Below are positions 7,258 to 16,111 of a DNA stretch of 33,432 nt, piece by piece (the first letter of the stretch is position 1; every line of letters starts with the position of its first letter). The position numbers and the translations under genes were made by a program. The stretch is from contig SXTU01000066.1 of assembly GCA_005791875.1 (NCBI GenBank), forward strand, positions 1 to 33,432, in the 5' to 3' direction. The notes below the pieces were generated by a model. It did not search any database. It was not told the origin of the DNA and was given only the letters and a program-made list of their open reading frames with translations. This DNA comes from Verrucomicrobiales bacterium. GTDB lineage: Bacteria; Verrucomicrobiota; Verrucomicrobiia; Limisphaerales; SXTU01.

Positions 7258-8981
7258 AAGGCACCGGCTTCACCCAGATGTTTTTCCGCCGGCCTCAGGC
7301 CGAGGCGGATGCGAAAGCGGCCGGATTCCCACTGGAGACCGCGTCGTGGCCGGTCCTGGTTGTGGGCATCACGGGCGAGATACAACAGGCCAACGCCTTC
7401 GCACGCGCGGTCTTCGGCGGCGCGGACGGCAATCCACCCAAGCGCCTCGTGGGCCTGTGGACCTTCGAGAATGGCTGCTCGGCCGAGCAGTTTCTGCGGC
7501 AGTTGGAGAGCGCCTCCACCTTCACCTTCCCGCTCAAGCTGCAGACGACGAAGGGCGGCCTGATGGCCTTCTCCGTCCATGTCTGCGCGTGTCAGCGGGA
7601 CGGGAAGAAAGAATTCATCTTCCAGGTTCACACCCGGCCTGGCGCATCCAATGCGAAGTCAGGCGAGCCTTCGTCTCCGCAGCAGCCGCCCGGCGAACCG
7701 GCCAGCACGTCAGGTCCGCCGCTGGAATCCGTCACGCACACCGAACCCCGGCCCGAGCCTGGCTCGAAGGTGTTCATGCTCGAACAGAAGCTCCTCTGCG
7801 CGCTGCAGCTTACACGCACCGTGGCGATGGACTTCAACAGCGCGCTCACCAGCATCCTTGGCCACACCACGCACGTCCTTGGGCAGATGCCGCCCGAGCA
7901 CGCATGGCGCGGCTCGGTGCAGCAGATTGAGAAGGCCGCCGAGCGCGCGACCCAGGTGGCGTTCGACCTGTCCACCTTCAGCCGCGAAGAGAAGAAGGCG
8001 CAACCCGAGGCGGCGGGAAACTTGAACCAACTCGTGCGCAAGCTCGTGGACCAGTCCAAGGGCCGTGCCGGCGGCGGCGTGAGCTGGCGCGTCCATCTGG
8101 AGACCCGCCAGTTCTCCGCACCCTTCAGCCAGGCCAAGCTCACCCAGGCGCTGGAGAAGATTCTCGACAACGCGCTTGAGGCCGTCGGCCCCGAGGGCAC
8201 CGTCTCCATCTCCACGCAGAACCGCAACCACAGCCGCCCCACCGAGGACGGACGCGTCACCTTGCAGCCCGGCACCTATGTCTGCATCGAGATCAACGAC
8301 ACCGGCCCCGGCATCCCGGCGGACGCGCTCCCGCACGTCGTGGACCCCTTCTTCACGACCAAGCGCGGGCATCGCGGCCTCGGTCTCGCATGGGCCTACG
8401 GCATTGTCACCAACCATGGCGGCAGCCTCGCCATCACCAGTCCGCCCGGCCAGGGCACCACTGTCCGCATCTATCTGCCCGCACACGGCAAGACGCTCGA
8501 AGAAGGCGTGCTTGCTGACGAAGACCTGCGCGGCGACCAGACCGTGCTCATCGTGGACGACGAGGAACTCCTGCTGACCATGAGCGAAATGGTCCTGACC
8601 TCCTTCGGCTACCGCGTGCTCACCGCCGCCAACGGACGCCAGGCCCTCGACATCATCGAGCGCGCCGACTCGCACGTGGACCTTGTCGTGACCGACCTGA
8701 TCATGCCGCACATGGACGGCCACCAGTTGATCCAGCACCTGCAAAACGGCGCCCCCGGCCTGCGCATCATCTGCACCAGCGGCAATTTCCGTCCTAGCAA
8801 CCGCCAGCTCGGCGTGACCTACCTGCAAAAACCCTTCACCAGCCAGAACCTGCTCCGCGTGGTGAAGAAAGCCTTCCAAAATCCTGCGCCCGGCGAGACG
8901 CCCGCCGAGGGCCCGGCGACACCAGCCCCGGCTGAAGACCCGCACGACGCGAGCGCCGCCGCCGAGGTCGGGCGCTCGTAG
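7254..8981 (+). CDS. Hybrid sensor kinase-like protein (PAS-like, DHp-like, HATPase, receiver) lacking the phosphoacceptor His
   Basis: This 575-aa cytosolic protein begins with a PAS-like domain (about residues 28-130; WPVLVVGITGEIQQANAFAR). A Pro-rich linker leads to a DHp-like helical pair (about 178-245), then an HATPase domain (about 285-410) with an N-box ILDNALEAV, G1 box NDTGPGIP, F box DPFFTTK and G2 box GLGLAWAYG. The C-terminal receiver (about 427-545) has the acidic pair VDDEE, phosphoacceptor Asp481 in VVTDLIMPHMDG, CTSGN and LQKPF. In this kinase class the H-box normally reads AHDFNN. Here it is V-A-M-D-F-N-S, so the histidine is Met192. The nucleotide pocket and the receiver look intact. 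ATGA overlap with cdd suggests co-translation with nucleoside salvage. It may be a pseudokinase, a kinase using another residue, or a receiver regulated by outside kinases. Confidence 0.88.
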   Translation: MKGTGFTQMFFRRPQAEADAKAAGFPLETASWPVLVVGITGEIQQANAFARAVFGGADGNPPKRLVGLWTFENGCSAEQFLRQLESASTFTFPLKLQTTKGGLMAFSVHVCACQRDGKKEFIFQVHTRPGASNAKSGEPSSPQQPPGEPASTSGPPLESVTHTEPRPEPGSKVFMLEQKLLCALQLTRTVAMDFNSALTSILGHTTHVLGQMPPEHAWRGSVQQIEKAAERATQVAFDLSTFSREEKKAQPEAAGNLNQLVRKLVDQSKGRAGGGVSWRVHLETRQFSAPFSQAKLTQALEKILDNALEAVGPEGTVSISTQNRNHSRPTEDGRVTLQPGTYVCIEINDTGPGIPADALPHVVDPFFTTKRGHRGLGLAWAYGIVTNHGGSLAITSPPGQGTTVRIYLPAHGKTLEEGVLADEDLRGDQTVLIVDDEELLLTMSEMVLTSFGYRVLTAANGRQALDIIERADSHVDLVVTDLIMPHMDGHQLIQHLQNGAPGLRIICTSGNFRPSNRQLGVTYLQKPFTSQNLLRVVKKAFQNPAPGETPAEGPATPAPAEDPHDASAAAEVGRS

Positions 8982-9017
8982 CCTGCGCGCAACGGCGCGG
9001 ACTGCGTTTCTCCCATG

Positions 9018-9124
9018 AACCTGCGCCGGCGGTTTGCAACCGCCGTCCGTGGAGCGCAGCACTTCGAAGCGGCTCCGAGTAACCCACCCGCAACGCGGCG
9101 ATTGCAAACCGCCGGCACGGGTTC
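9018..9124. repeat. Family B REPIN, second copy
   Basis: The left arm (9018-9045; core GCCGGCGGTTTGCAACCGCCG) is the imperfect inverse of the right arm (9096-9124; core CGGCGATTGCAAACCGCCGGC). The core GCCGGCGGYTT is shared with the element at 4712-4810. Again it fills a convergent junction, between the hybrid kinase gene and the DUF1080 gene. Confidence 0.85.
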
Positions 9125-9131
9125 AGGGCAA

Positions 9132-9746
9132 TTACTTCGCCAGTTCCTTGATCCGCATGTTGCGGAACCATACGGTGCCGTGGTCGCCTTGCAGGAACAG
9201 CGGCCCCGGCTCGGTCACGTTCTTGTCAATCTCGCTGCCGGTGGCGACGTTGCACTCGACGGCGTCGTGGATCCTCTTGCCGTTGAGGGTGACGGTGATC
9301 TTGTTGCCGATGATCGTGACCTCGCAGGTCTGCCACTCGCCGCCGGGCTTGCTGGCGAACTCACTGGGCGCGGTCTGGTTGTAGATCGCGCCGTTGCCCT
9401 GCTTGCCGGGCTTGCCGCTCTTGAAGTCGCCGAGGATCTGGATCTCGTGCCGCCCGCGCAGGTAGAAGCCGCTGTTCGAGCCGTCGGGCACCTGGAACTC
9501 GTAGCGCACGGTGAAGTTCCAATACTTCTGCTCGGTGACGAGATCGGTGCCGTGCTCGCCCTTGTTGACCGTGTTCTTCAACACGCCGTTCTCGATAGTC
9601 CAACTGTTGTGACCGGTGGCGCGGCGGAGTTTCCAGCCGGCGGTGTCCTTGGCGTTGAAGATGGGCTTGAAGCCGTCTTCCTTGTCAGCGCCGAAGGTGA
9701 GCGTGGTGAAGGTTAGAACAGTGAGGAGTGTGATCAGGTTTTTCAT
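9132..9746 (-). CDS. Secreted DUF1080 (3-keto-disaccharide hydrolase-like) protein
   Basis: This 204-aa protein has a signal peptide (MKNLITLLTVLTFTTLTFG, cut near GADKEDG) and one DUF1080 domain with a concanavalin-like jelly-roll fold. Family landmarks: GFKPIFNAKDTAGWK at the start, SWTIENGVL, DLVTEQKYWNFTVRYEFQ, SNSGFYLRGRHEIQI, EWQTCEVTIIGNKITVTLNG and the ending PLFLQGDHGTVWFRNMRIK. Some members hydrolyse 3-keto-glycosides and many are only predicted carbohydrate-active. The start at 9746 was chosen because it gives the signal peptide; the frame is open further upstream without similarity. It lies downstream of and parallel to the ThuA-domain gene, a common pairing in this phylum, so both may act on the same exported carbohydrate pathway. 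Confidence 0.9.
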   Translation of the reverse strand: MKNLITLLTVLTFTTLTFGADKEDGFKPIFNAKDTAGWKLRRATGHNSWTIENGVLKNTVNKGEHGTDLVTEQKYWNFTVRYEFQVPDGSNSGFYLRGRHEIQILGDFKSGKPGKQGNGAIYNQTAPSEFASKPGGEWQTCEVTIIGNKITVTLNGKRIHDAVECNVATGSEIDKNVTEPGPLFLQGDHGTVWFRNMRIKELAK

Positions 9747-9762
9747 AAAGGGTTTTGCTTGG

Positions 9763-9831
9763 CCCGCGGATGACGCGGATAAGGGAACTGGCGAAGGCAT
9801 TTTCATCCGCGTGTTCCGCGTTATCTGCGGG
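9763..9831. repeat. Imperfect inverted repeat between DUF1080 and ThuA genes
   Basis: CCCGCGGATGACGCGGATAA at 9763 is about 15/20 identical to the reverse complement of bases 9812-9831. The spacer ATCCGCGTGTTCCGCGTTAT contributes further GC stems. It is a further two-hairpin unit at a 3' end. Confidence 0.6.
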
Positions 9832-9840
9832 CAGTTGGAA

Positions 9841-10926
9841 TTACTTTTCCAGCGCGGCGACGAGCTGTTTCTTCGCCTCGTCGAACTTCGTCTGCATCTC
9901 GGCGCGCTTGGCTTTCGCGGTGGCTTTCTGGGCTTCGAGTTCCTCAGGCTTGGTCTTCTTCGCGTCGGGGTCGCGCACGGCACCGACGGCGTCCTGGGCC
10001 TTGCTTGCGTTGTTGGCGGCGGCGGTCACGTCGGTGAGCCACGCGGCGTTCGACTTGGCCTTGGCGAGGTAGGCGTTGGCGTCCTTGCCCGCGATGGAGG
10101 CGGCGAAGGCGACGACGGCGCGGTTGTGCTCGGCCTGCTGCACGTCGGGGTTCGGCGTGGCCGGACCATCAATTAACTTCGTCGCCCACTTGATGCCGGC
10201 GAGGACGTGCTCGTGGAACTTCGCGTCCTTCCACGTCGCGTCGTTGTGGCCGAGATTCGTGTAGAAGAGCCGGCCCGCGCCGAACTCGCGCACCCAGCAG
10301 ACTGGCACGAGGTAGGGGCGCTTCGGCGAGGACTTCACCATGTCGAGACTGTAGAGCACGCGCACGGCCTTCTGGTCGTAGTCGCTGTATTGGTAAATCT
10401 CGTCCTTCCACTGGAACTCGCTGCCGAGCATCGCGACGACGGGATGCTTCGGCTCGTGGCTGACGAAGCTATAGGTGCCGCCGCTGCCCCACGGGTGCCC
10501 GGCGAAGCTGCCATTGATGAGGCTGGTGTAGCCCTTGAAGTCCTTGAAGGTGTCCGTCGCGCTGTGCGTGCCGATGAAGCCCTTGCCCTGCTTCACGAAG
10601 TCCAGCAGCGCCTCGCGCGGCTCGCCCGCTGGCAGGAGCGAACCGGTGGTGTAGAAGAATACCGCGTCATACTTCGCGAGGTTTTCCTTCGTGAGCACCG
10701 CGATGGCGTCCTGCGAATTCTCCGTGGTGAAGACGCCGGACTTTTCGCCCAGCTCCTTCATCTGCTGCTCGACGAGGCAGAGCTGGTCGGGCATGGCACG
10801 CGTGACCGGGCCGTGGCGGAAACCCTTGGACTGGGTGACGACGAGAATCTTCTTCGCAGCGGCCTCGGTGCTCGCGGTGGCGAGGGCGAAGGCGGCGGCG
10901 AACGGGAGGAGACGGGAGAATTTCAT
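9841..10926 (-). CDS. Secreted ThuA-domain (glutamine-amidotransferase-like fold) protein
   Basis: This 361-aa protein has a signal peptide (MKFSRLLPFAAAFALATA, AEA-type cleavage site). Residues about 25-250 are a ThuA domain: KKILVVTQSKGFRHGP, YDAVFFYTTGSL, KGFIGTHSATDTF, FAGHPWGSGG, DEIYQYSDY, PVCWVREFGAGRLFYTNLGHN and FHEHVLAGIKWAT. ThuA was first linked to trehalose utilisation. In this phylum it is widespread in exported carbohydrate-processing sets, where the biochemical role is still unclear. Residues about 255-361 are an Ala/Lys-rich helical tail ending in a likely coiled coil (QKATAKAKRAEMQTKFDEAKKQ). That tail is unlike the ThuA core and may mediate association. Probably co-transcribed with the downstream DUF1080 gene. 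Confidence 0.9.
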   Translation of the reverse strand: MKFSRLLPFAAAFALATASTEAAAKKILVVTQSKGFRHGPVTRAMPDQLCLVEQQMKELGEKSGVFTTENSQDAIAVLTKENLAKYDAVFFYTTGSLLPAGEPREALLDFVKQGKGFIGTHSATDTFKDFKGYTSLINGSFAGHPWGSGGTYSFVSHEPKHPVVAMLGSEFQWKDEIYQYSDYDQKAVRVLYSLDMVKSSPKRPYLVPVCWVREFGAGRLFYTNLGHNDATWKDAKFHEHVLAGIKWATKLIDGPATPNPDVQQAEHNRAVVAFAASIAGKDANAYLAKAKSNAAWLTDVTAAANNASKAQDAVGAVRDPDAKKTKPEELEAQKATAKAKRAEMQTKFDEAKKQLVAALEK

Positions 10927-10992
10927 GGGGGAAGATTGGTTGTCAGTGACAAGGGAGAAGGACTGGCGGGCGGAGTGGGGAATTCAACGGGC

Positions 10993-11095
10993 GAGGAGCG
11001 CGGCGTTCACGCCGCAGAAAGCTCCGGCTGGCGAGGGATGAATGAACGACTTCACGGCTGACTTACCTTTCTGCGGCCTGAAGGCCGCGCTCCTT
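10993..11095. repeat. Family C REPIN (two inverted hairpins)
   Basis: The left arm 10993-11021 (core GAGCGCGGCGTTCACGCCGC) is about 90% complementary to the right arm 11067-11095 (core GCGGCCTGAAGGCCGCGCTC). Each arm is its own hairpin. It lies between the ThuA gene start and the moxR stop, both on the minus strand, and fills most of the 178-bp gap. Confidence 0.85.
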
Positions 11096-11104
11096 GCGCT
11101 CCAT

Positions 11105-12091
11105 TCACACCGGCACCGGCACGCTCTCGATGATGTGGTCAATTACCCCGCGCGCCGTGACCGTGACCGCCCGCGTGCCGCGTCGTGTGATGAGCCGGTG
11201 CGGCAGGACGAGCCGCGCGGCCTGCTTGATGTCGTCGGGCAGGACGTATTCGCGGCCCGCCAGCAGCGCGAGCGCCTGACTGAAACGTTGCACGTCGAGA
11301 CTGCCGCGCGGGCTGGCCCCGTGTTCCAGCGAGTCCGCCGCGCGCGTGGCGTGGACGATGTCCACGAGGTAGCCGAGAAGCGACTGCTCGATGGCGACGT
11401 TGCGCACGGTGGCGTGGACTTGGGCGAGCGTGTCCGGCGTCATCACTGGCTCCAGCTTAGCGAGTGGGTCATCGTGCTGCTGCATCTGGAGCAGCCGCAT
11501 CTCCGTCACGCGGTCGAGATAGCCGATGCTCAGGCGCACCATGAAGCGGTCCATCTGCGCGAACGGCAACGGGTAAGTGCCTTCCAACTCGACCGGGTTC
11601 TGCGTGGCCAGCACGAAGAACGGCCACTCCAACGCGTGCCGCTGGCCGTCCACCGTCACGCTCTGCTCCTCCATCGCCTCCAGCAACGCGGACTGCGTGC
11701 GCGGCGTGGCGCGGTTGATTTCGTCCGCCAGCAGGACGTTCGTGAAGACCGGCCCGCGCCGGAAGCTGAACTCGTGCCGCTCCGGCGCGAACATGGTCAC
11801 GCCGGTGATGTCCGACGGCAGCAAGTCGGCAGTGAACTGCACGCGCTTGAAATCCGACGCCAGCGAACGAGCGAGGGCCTTCGCGAGCAGCGTCTTGCCC
11901 AGCCCCGGCACGTCCTCGATGAGCACATGCCCGCCGGACACGAGCGCGAGCACCGCGTGCGACACCACCTGTTCCTTGCCGATGAACACGCGGGAGACGT
12001 TGTCCACGAGCCGCCGCACATGCTGCGACGCGGGGAAGTCCGCTGCCGGTGATGGAGCGGGGGCGGGCGTGGGGCGGTCTTTGAGCAACAT
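11105..12091 (-). CDS. MoxR-family AAA+ ATPase
   Basis: This 328-aa AAA+ protein of the MoxR/RavA group has Walker A DVPGLGKTLLAKALA (near residue 60), Walker B LLADEINRATPRTQSALLEAMEE, the family stretch FFVLATQNPVELEGTYPLPFAQMDRFM, and a C-terminal lid with SPRGSLDVQRFSQALALLAGR and VLPDDIK. MoxR proteins act as chaperone-like ATPases that help metal insertion or complex assembly, usually with a DUF58/VWA-domain partner encoded next door. No such partner is visible here: the downstream side is a repeat and the ThuA gene. The ATG at 12091 follows a long non-conserved open extension that overlaps a repeat and was rejected. It diverges from the large gene at 12408. Confidence 0.92.
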   Translation of the reverse strand: MLLKDRPTPAPAPSPAADFPASQHVRRLVDNVSRVFIGKEQVVSHAVLALVSGGHVLIEDVPGLGKTLLAKALARSLASDFKRVQFTADLLPSDITGVTMFAPERHEFSFRRGPVFTNVLLADEINRATPRTQSALLEAMEEQSVTVDGQRHALEWPFFVLATQNPVELEGTYPLPFAQMDRFMVRLSIGYLDRVTEMRLLQMQQHDDPLAKLEPVMTPDTLAQVHATVRNVAIEQSLLGYLVDIVHATRAADSLEHGASPRGSLDVQRFSQALALLAGREYVLPDDIKQAARLVLPHRLITRRGTRAVTVTARGVIDHIIESVPVPV

Positions 12092-12197
12092 GGCTTCGGG
12101 ATTAAACGCGGCTGCGGGCAAAGTGTTTCGGCGTGGGAGGTGAATTGCAATGCCGAGCTTGGCAGGACGCGCTGAGCCAATAATGCAGAGGAGTCCC

Positions 12198-12343
12198 GGT
12201 GGAACCGGCCACCGGCCCGTTCTCGGCGGCAACTTGCCGCCGAGTTTCGGCACAGCCAAGCCTCGAACCAATCGGGGCGTCCTCGGCGCAGTTCAGGCGG
12301 CGGGCGAGTCGCCCACCGCAACGGGCCGGTGGCCCGTTCCACC
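12198..12343. repeat. Family D REPIN in a divergent intergenic region
   Basis: Outer arms 12198-12221 (GGTGGAACCGGCCACCGGCC...) and 12320-12343 (the inverse, one or two mismatches) bracket a perfect inner hairpin, CTCGGCGGCAA-C-TTGCCGCCGAG, at 12222-12244 and a weaker GGGCGA-GT-CGCCC. Unlike most copies here it lies upstream of both flanking genes, between moxR and the gene at 12408, where it may separate their promoters. Confidence 0.85.
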
Positions 12344-12407
12344 CTGAAACTACCAACCTCGTTTGAAGCTTCCCGCCGCACCGTCCCTTTCCTACCGTGT
12401 GCCCGCT

Positions 12408-15400
12408 ATGAATCCTTTCCGCTCCGCCGCGCTCGCCGTCGCGTTTTTCCTCACGCTGGTCGTCACGCTTTCCGCTGCTGACTACACGGTGCCGCAGAAG
12501 AACCTCGGCTTCCCCACTTACAAGAACGCGCCGCCGGGCAAACAAATGTCCGGGCAGCACGCGCCAGCCACTACGCCCGCGCTCTCGCCGGAGGAGGCGC
12601 AGCAGAAGTTCACGCTGCCGCCGGGCTTTGAAATCCGCCTCTTCGCCAGCGAGCCGGAGGTGGTCAACCCCGTCGCGATGACGTGGGACGAACGCGGGCG
12701 GCTGTGGGTGGTGGAGCTTTACGAGTATCCGCTCGGCGCGAAGCCCGGTGAGAAGGGCCGCGACCGCATCAAGATTCTCGAGGACACCGACGGCGATGGG
12801 CGCGCGGACAAGGTCACGGTCTTCGCCGACGGCTTCAGTCTCGCGACGGGCATTCTGCTCGGCCACGGCGGCGTGTTTCTCGGGCAAGCGCCGCACCTGC
12901 TCTTCCTGCAAGACACGAACGCCCCGGCGGGCGCGGGCATCGGAGCGTTTCAGAAGGCGAACAAGCAAACCGTGCTGCTCAACGGCTTCGGCCTCGAAGA
13001 CCGCCACGAGTTGCTCAACGGCTTTACCTGGGGCCCCGACGGCCAGCTCTACATGACCCACGGCGTCTTCACGCGCGCGAACGTCACCAGCCCCGAGCGC
13101 CCCGGCGAACCCGCCGTCCGCATGGACGCCGCCGTCGCGCGCTACAACGTCCAGACCAAGAAGTTCGAGGTCTATGCCGACGGCACGAGCAACCCGTGGG
13201 GCGTGGACTTCGACCGCGCGGGCAACGCCTTTCTCAGCGCGTGCGTGATTGACCACATGTTCCACATGGCCCCCGGCGGCATCTACGTGCGGCAGGGCGG
13301 CCAGCCGATGTTTCCCTACGCCTATCAGATGCTGCCAAGCATCGTGGACCACCGCCACAAGATGGCGGCTTACGCGGGCATCCAAGTCTATCTCGGCGAC
13401 CAATGGCCGGCGGAGCATTACGGCACCATCTTCTGTGGCAACCTCCACGACAACGCGGTGCATCAGGACACGCTCACGCCGAACGGCAGCACGTTCAAAA
13501 GCTCCGCGAAGCAGGACTTCGTCCGCGCGAACGACGGCTGGTTCATGCCCGTGAGCCAGCAGGTCGGCCCCGACGGCGCGCTGTGGGTGATGGATTGGTA
13601 TGACAAGTATCCCTGCTACCAAAACGCCCGCGCCGACCCCGAGGGCGTGGACCGCGAGCACGGCCGCATCTGGCGTGTGGTTTACACCGGCAATGACAAG
13701 GGCAAGGCCGTCCCCAGCCGCCCGCAGCGAGAAATGGACTTCGCGAAGCTCACCTCCGCGCAACTTGTCGAGCGCCTCGCGCACGCGAATGTCTGGCAGC
13801 GCAAGATGGCGCAGCTCGTCCTGAACCACCGCCGCGACAACACCGTGATGGGCCTGCTGCAAAAGCAGGTTGCCGGTGGCACGACCCTTGAATCCCGCCT
13901 CGCATCGTTGTGGACCCTGCACAGCTCGGGCTACCTCAATGATGACCAACTCCCCGAGGCCGCCGCTGACAAGGAACCCACCGTCCGCGCCTGGGCCGCA
14001 CGGCTCATCGGCGAGCGCCAGCTTGGCATCCCGAGCGACCTCGCGCTCCTCCGCAAGCTCGCCAGTGACCCCGAACCCACCGTCCGCACCGCCGTCACTA
14101 CGGCGTGCCGGCAGCTCACCTCGGGTTCGCTCACGGTGAACACCAAGCCGCAGCGCGAGCCGAGCGCGAGCGAACTCGCCGAGATTCTCGCCACCGTCAT
14201 CGCCGCCACGCCCACGGCCACGGACCTCACGTTGAACCACCTCGTCTGGATGGCCGCCGAGCCGCTCGTGGCGCGCGACCCGAAGTTCGCCTTCGCCCTG
14301 CTCGCCCGGGCCAACGTCCGCACCGCACCGCTCGCGGGCACACTGGCCTTCAAAACCATGCGCCGTGTCTGCGACCTGCAAAGCCCCGCACAGCTCGATG
14401 CCGCGCTGGACTTCCTCGGCGCGTTGCCCGTGACCGACCCGCTCCTGCCCTTCGCGCTCAACGGCCTCGTGGACGGTCAGAAGGGCAAAGCGCTCAAGCC
14501 CGCCAAGCCCACCGAGTCCGTGCTGAAACCCCTCCTCGCCAGCCCGCGCGAAGACGTGGCCCGCTTCGCCCGCCAGCTAGGCGCGCTGTGGGGCGACGCC
14601 GGCGCGATGCAGGCCAGCCTCGCGCTCGTGAACGACGCGAAGGCCCCGCTTGACGAGCGCCTCAAGGCCGCGCAGACCGCCCGCCAGCTCAAGAACGACT
14701 CCGCCCGCGACGCGCTCTTGAAGGCCATCACGCCCGGCAACCCCGAGCCGCTCGTGCTCGAAGCCATCGCCGGCCTTGGCCAACTCGGCGGCGCGTCTTC
14801 AGAAGCGCTCTTCGCGCAGTGGAAGAATTTTTCTCCCGCCGCCCGCCGCACCGCTGCCGAGACCTTGGCCTCGCGCAACAACTGGGCTTCGCAACTCCTC
14901 AGCGAGATTGAGCAGAAGCGCATTCTCGCCAGCGACCTGTCCGCCACGACCATCCGCATGCTCACGCGCAGCGAGGCGGATTACGGGATGCTCGCCAAGC
15001 GCGCCACCGCCCTCTTCGGCCGCGTGCGCGACGCCAACGCCGACAAGCTCAAGCTCATCGCCGCGAAGAAGGACATGATTCTCAAGACGCCCGGCCAGCC
15101 GGACTTGAAGGCCGGGCACGAGGTCGCGAAGAAGATTTGTTTCACCTGCCACAAGCTCCACGGCGAGGGCGCGGACATCGGTCCCGACCTGACCGGCGTG
15201 GGCCGCAGCAGCCTCGACGCGTTGCTAGCCAACATCATTGACCCGAACCAAATCATCGGCGCGGGCTACGAGATGGTGGAAATCACGACCAAGGACGACC
15301 GCAGCGTGAGCGGCCGGATGGTCGAGAACACCGACACCCGCGTGCGCCTCCTGAGCGCCGGCCCGAAGGAGGACGTAGTGGCCAAGAGCGACATCACCAA

Positions 15401-16031
15401 GCTGCGCGTGAGCGAATTGAGCGTGATGGCCGAGGGCCTGGAGCAGATGCCCGACGCCGATTTCCGCAACCTCATCGCCTACCTCCTGAACCCGCCGGGT
15501 GACAAGGCGCCGTTCAGTTGGAAGAACGACGCCGGCAGTGGGGCAGGCGTCCCGCCGGGACCAAAGAAGTCCGCCTCCGCCCAGCGCGTGGACTGGGAAT
15601 CCGTCTCCCTCTGGAACCCCGAGTGGCGCGTGGTCGCCCCAGACTTTGAGGGCACGCCTGCCAAGCTTGTTGAGTTCGCCGGGAAGCACAACGTGCTGCT
15701 CACGCATCCGTTCGACCGCGAGAAACCCGCCGCGCTCGAACGCGAGTTGACCGTTCCCGCCGGCCAGAAAACCACGCTGAAGTTCAGCGTCGCCTCGCAC
15801 GAAAAAGGCGACTGGGAACTCCGCGTCCTCGCCAACGGCAAGCCATTGCACAAGCAAGTTATCGCCCGCAAGGGCACCGAAGCCTGGCACCTGCTGACCG
15901 TGGACCTCACCCCGCTCGCCGGGCAGAAGGTCACGCTGCGACTGGAGAACGCGGCGACCGGCTGGAGCTGGGAGTTTGGTTACTGGAGCGGGATTGACGT
16001 GAAGTCCGAGCGCGGGACGGCGGCAAGATGA
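12408..16031 (+). CDS. Large secreted PVC-type dehydrogenase-like / HEAT / heme c protein
   Basis: This 1207-aa protein carries a signal peptide (MNPFRSAALAVAFFLTLVV, cleavage near LSAADYT). Residues about 60-430 form the membrane-bound dehydrogenase-like beta-propeller domain of PVC bacteria: LPPGFEIRLFASEPEVVNPVAMTWDERGRLWVVE (in part), LEDTDGDGRADKVT, TWGPDGQLYMTHG and VMDWYDKYP. Residues about 450-830 are Ala/Leu-rich HEAT-like helical repeats. A c-type heme site CFTCH lies at 911-915, with GADIGPDLTGVGR after it and SELSVMAEGLEQM as the likely methionine-ligand region. The last 150 residues are a beta-sandwich, carbohydrate-binding-like. The family is thought to be a periplasmic redox enzyme for sugars or alcohols; substrate unknown. 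ATG 12408 gives the signal peptide, so an in-frame ATG at 12363 is not preferred. Confidence 0.92.
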   Translation: MNPFRSAALAVAFFLTLVVTLSAADYTVPQKNLGFPTYKNAPPGKQMSGQHAPATTPALSPEEAQQKFTLPPGFEIRLFASEPEVVNPVAMTWDERGRLWVVELYEYPLGAKPGEKGRDRIKILEDTDGDGRADKVTVFADGFSLATGILLGHGGVFLGQAPHLLFLQDTNAPAGAGIGAFQKANKQTVLLNGFGLEDRHELLNGFTWGPDGQLYMTHGVFTRANVTSPERPGEPAVRMDAAVARYNVQTKKFEVYADGTSNPWGVDFDRAGNAFLSACVIDHMFHMAPGGIYVRQGGQPMFPYAYQMLPSIVDHRHKMAAYAGIQVYLGDQWPAEHYGTIFCGNLHDNAVHQDTLTPNGSTFKSSAKQDFVRANDGWFMPVSQQVGPDGALWVMDWYDKYPCYQNARADPEGVDREHGRIWRVVYTGNDKGKAVPSRPQREMDFAKLTSAQLVERLAHANVWQRKMAQLVLNHRRDNTVMGLLQKQVAGGTTLESRLASLWTLHSSGYLNDDQLPEAAADKEPTVRAWAARLIGERQLGIPSDLALLRKLASDPEPTVRTAVTTACRQLTSGSLTVNTKPQREPSASELAEILATVIAATPTATDLTLNHLVWMAAEPLVARDPKFAFALLARANVRTAPLAGTLAFKTMRRVCDLQSPAQLDAALDFLGALPVTDPLLPFALNGLVDGQKGKALKPAKPTESVLKPLLASPREDVARFARQLGALWGDAGAMQASLALVNDAKAPLDERLKAAQTARQLKNDSARDALLKAITPGNPEPLVLEAIAGLGQLGGASSEALFAQWKNFSPAARRTAAETLASRNNWASQLLSEIEQKRILASDLSATTIRMLTRSEADYGMLAKRATALFGRVRDANADKLKLIAAKKDMILKTPGQPDLKAGHEVAKKICFTCHKLHGEGADIGPDLTGVGRSSLDALLANIIDPNQIIGAGYEMVEITTKDDRSVSGRMVENTDTRVRLLSAGPKEDVVAKSDITKLRVSELSVMAEGLEQMPDADFRNLIAYLLNPPGDKAPFSWKNDAGSGAGVPPGPKKSASAQRVDWESVSLWNPEWRVVAPDFEGTPAKLVEFAGKHNVLLTHPFDREKPAALERELTVPAGQKTTLKFSVASHEKGDWELRVLANGKPLHKQVIARKGTEAWHLLTVDLTPLAGQKVTLRLENAATGWSWEFGYWSGIDVKSERGTAAR

Positions 16032-16041
16032 CAACCTTCTG

Positions 16042-16111
16042 GTAGGAGACGACGTGAGAAGTCTCACTTGTCTCCGCCAAGAAGTCAGAGACTCCTTACG
16101 TCGTCTCCTAC
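16042..16111. repeat. Family E inverted repeat at a convergent junction
   Basis: GTAGGAGACGACGT at 16042 is exactly inverted at 16098-16111, and the arms extend imperfectly inward (AAGTCTC against GAGACTCC). Loop about 20-30 bases. It lies between the stop of the large heme protein gene and the end of uvrC and is a plausible bidirectional terminator. Confidence 0.8.
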
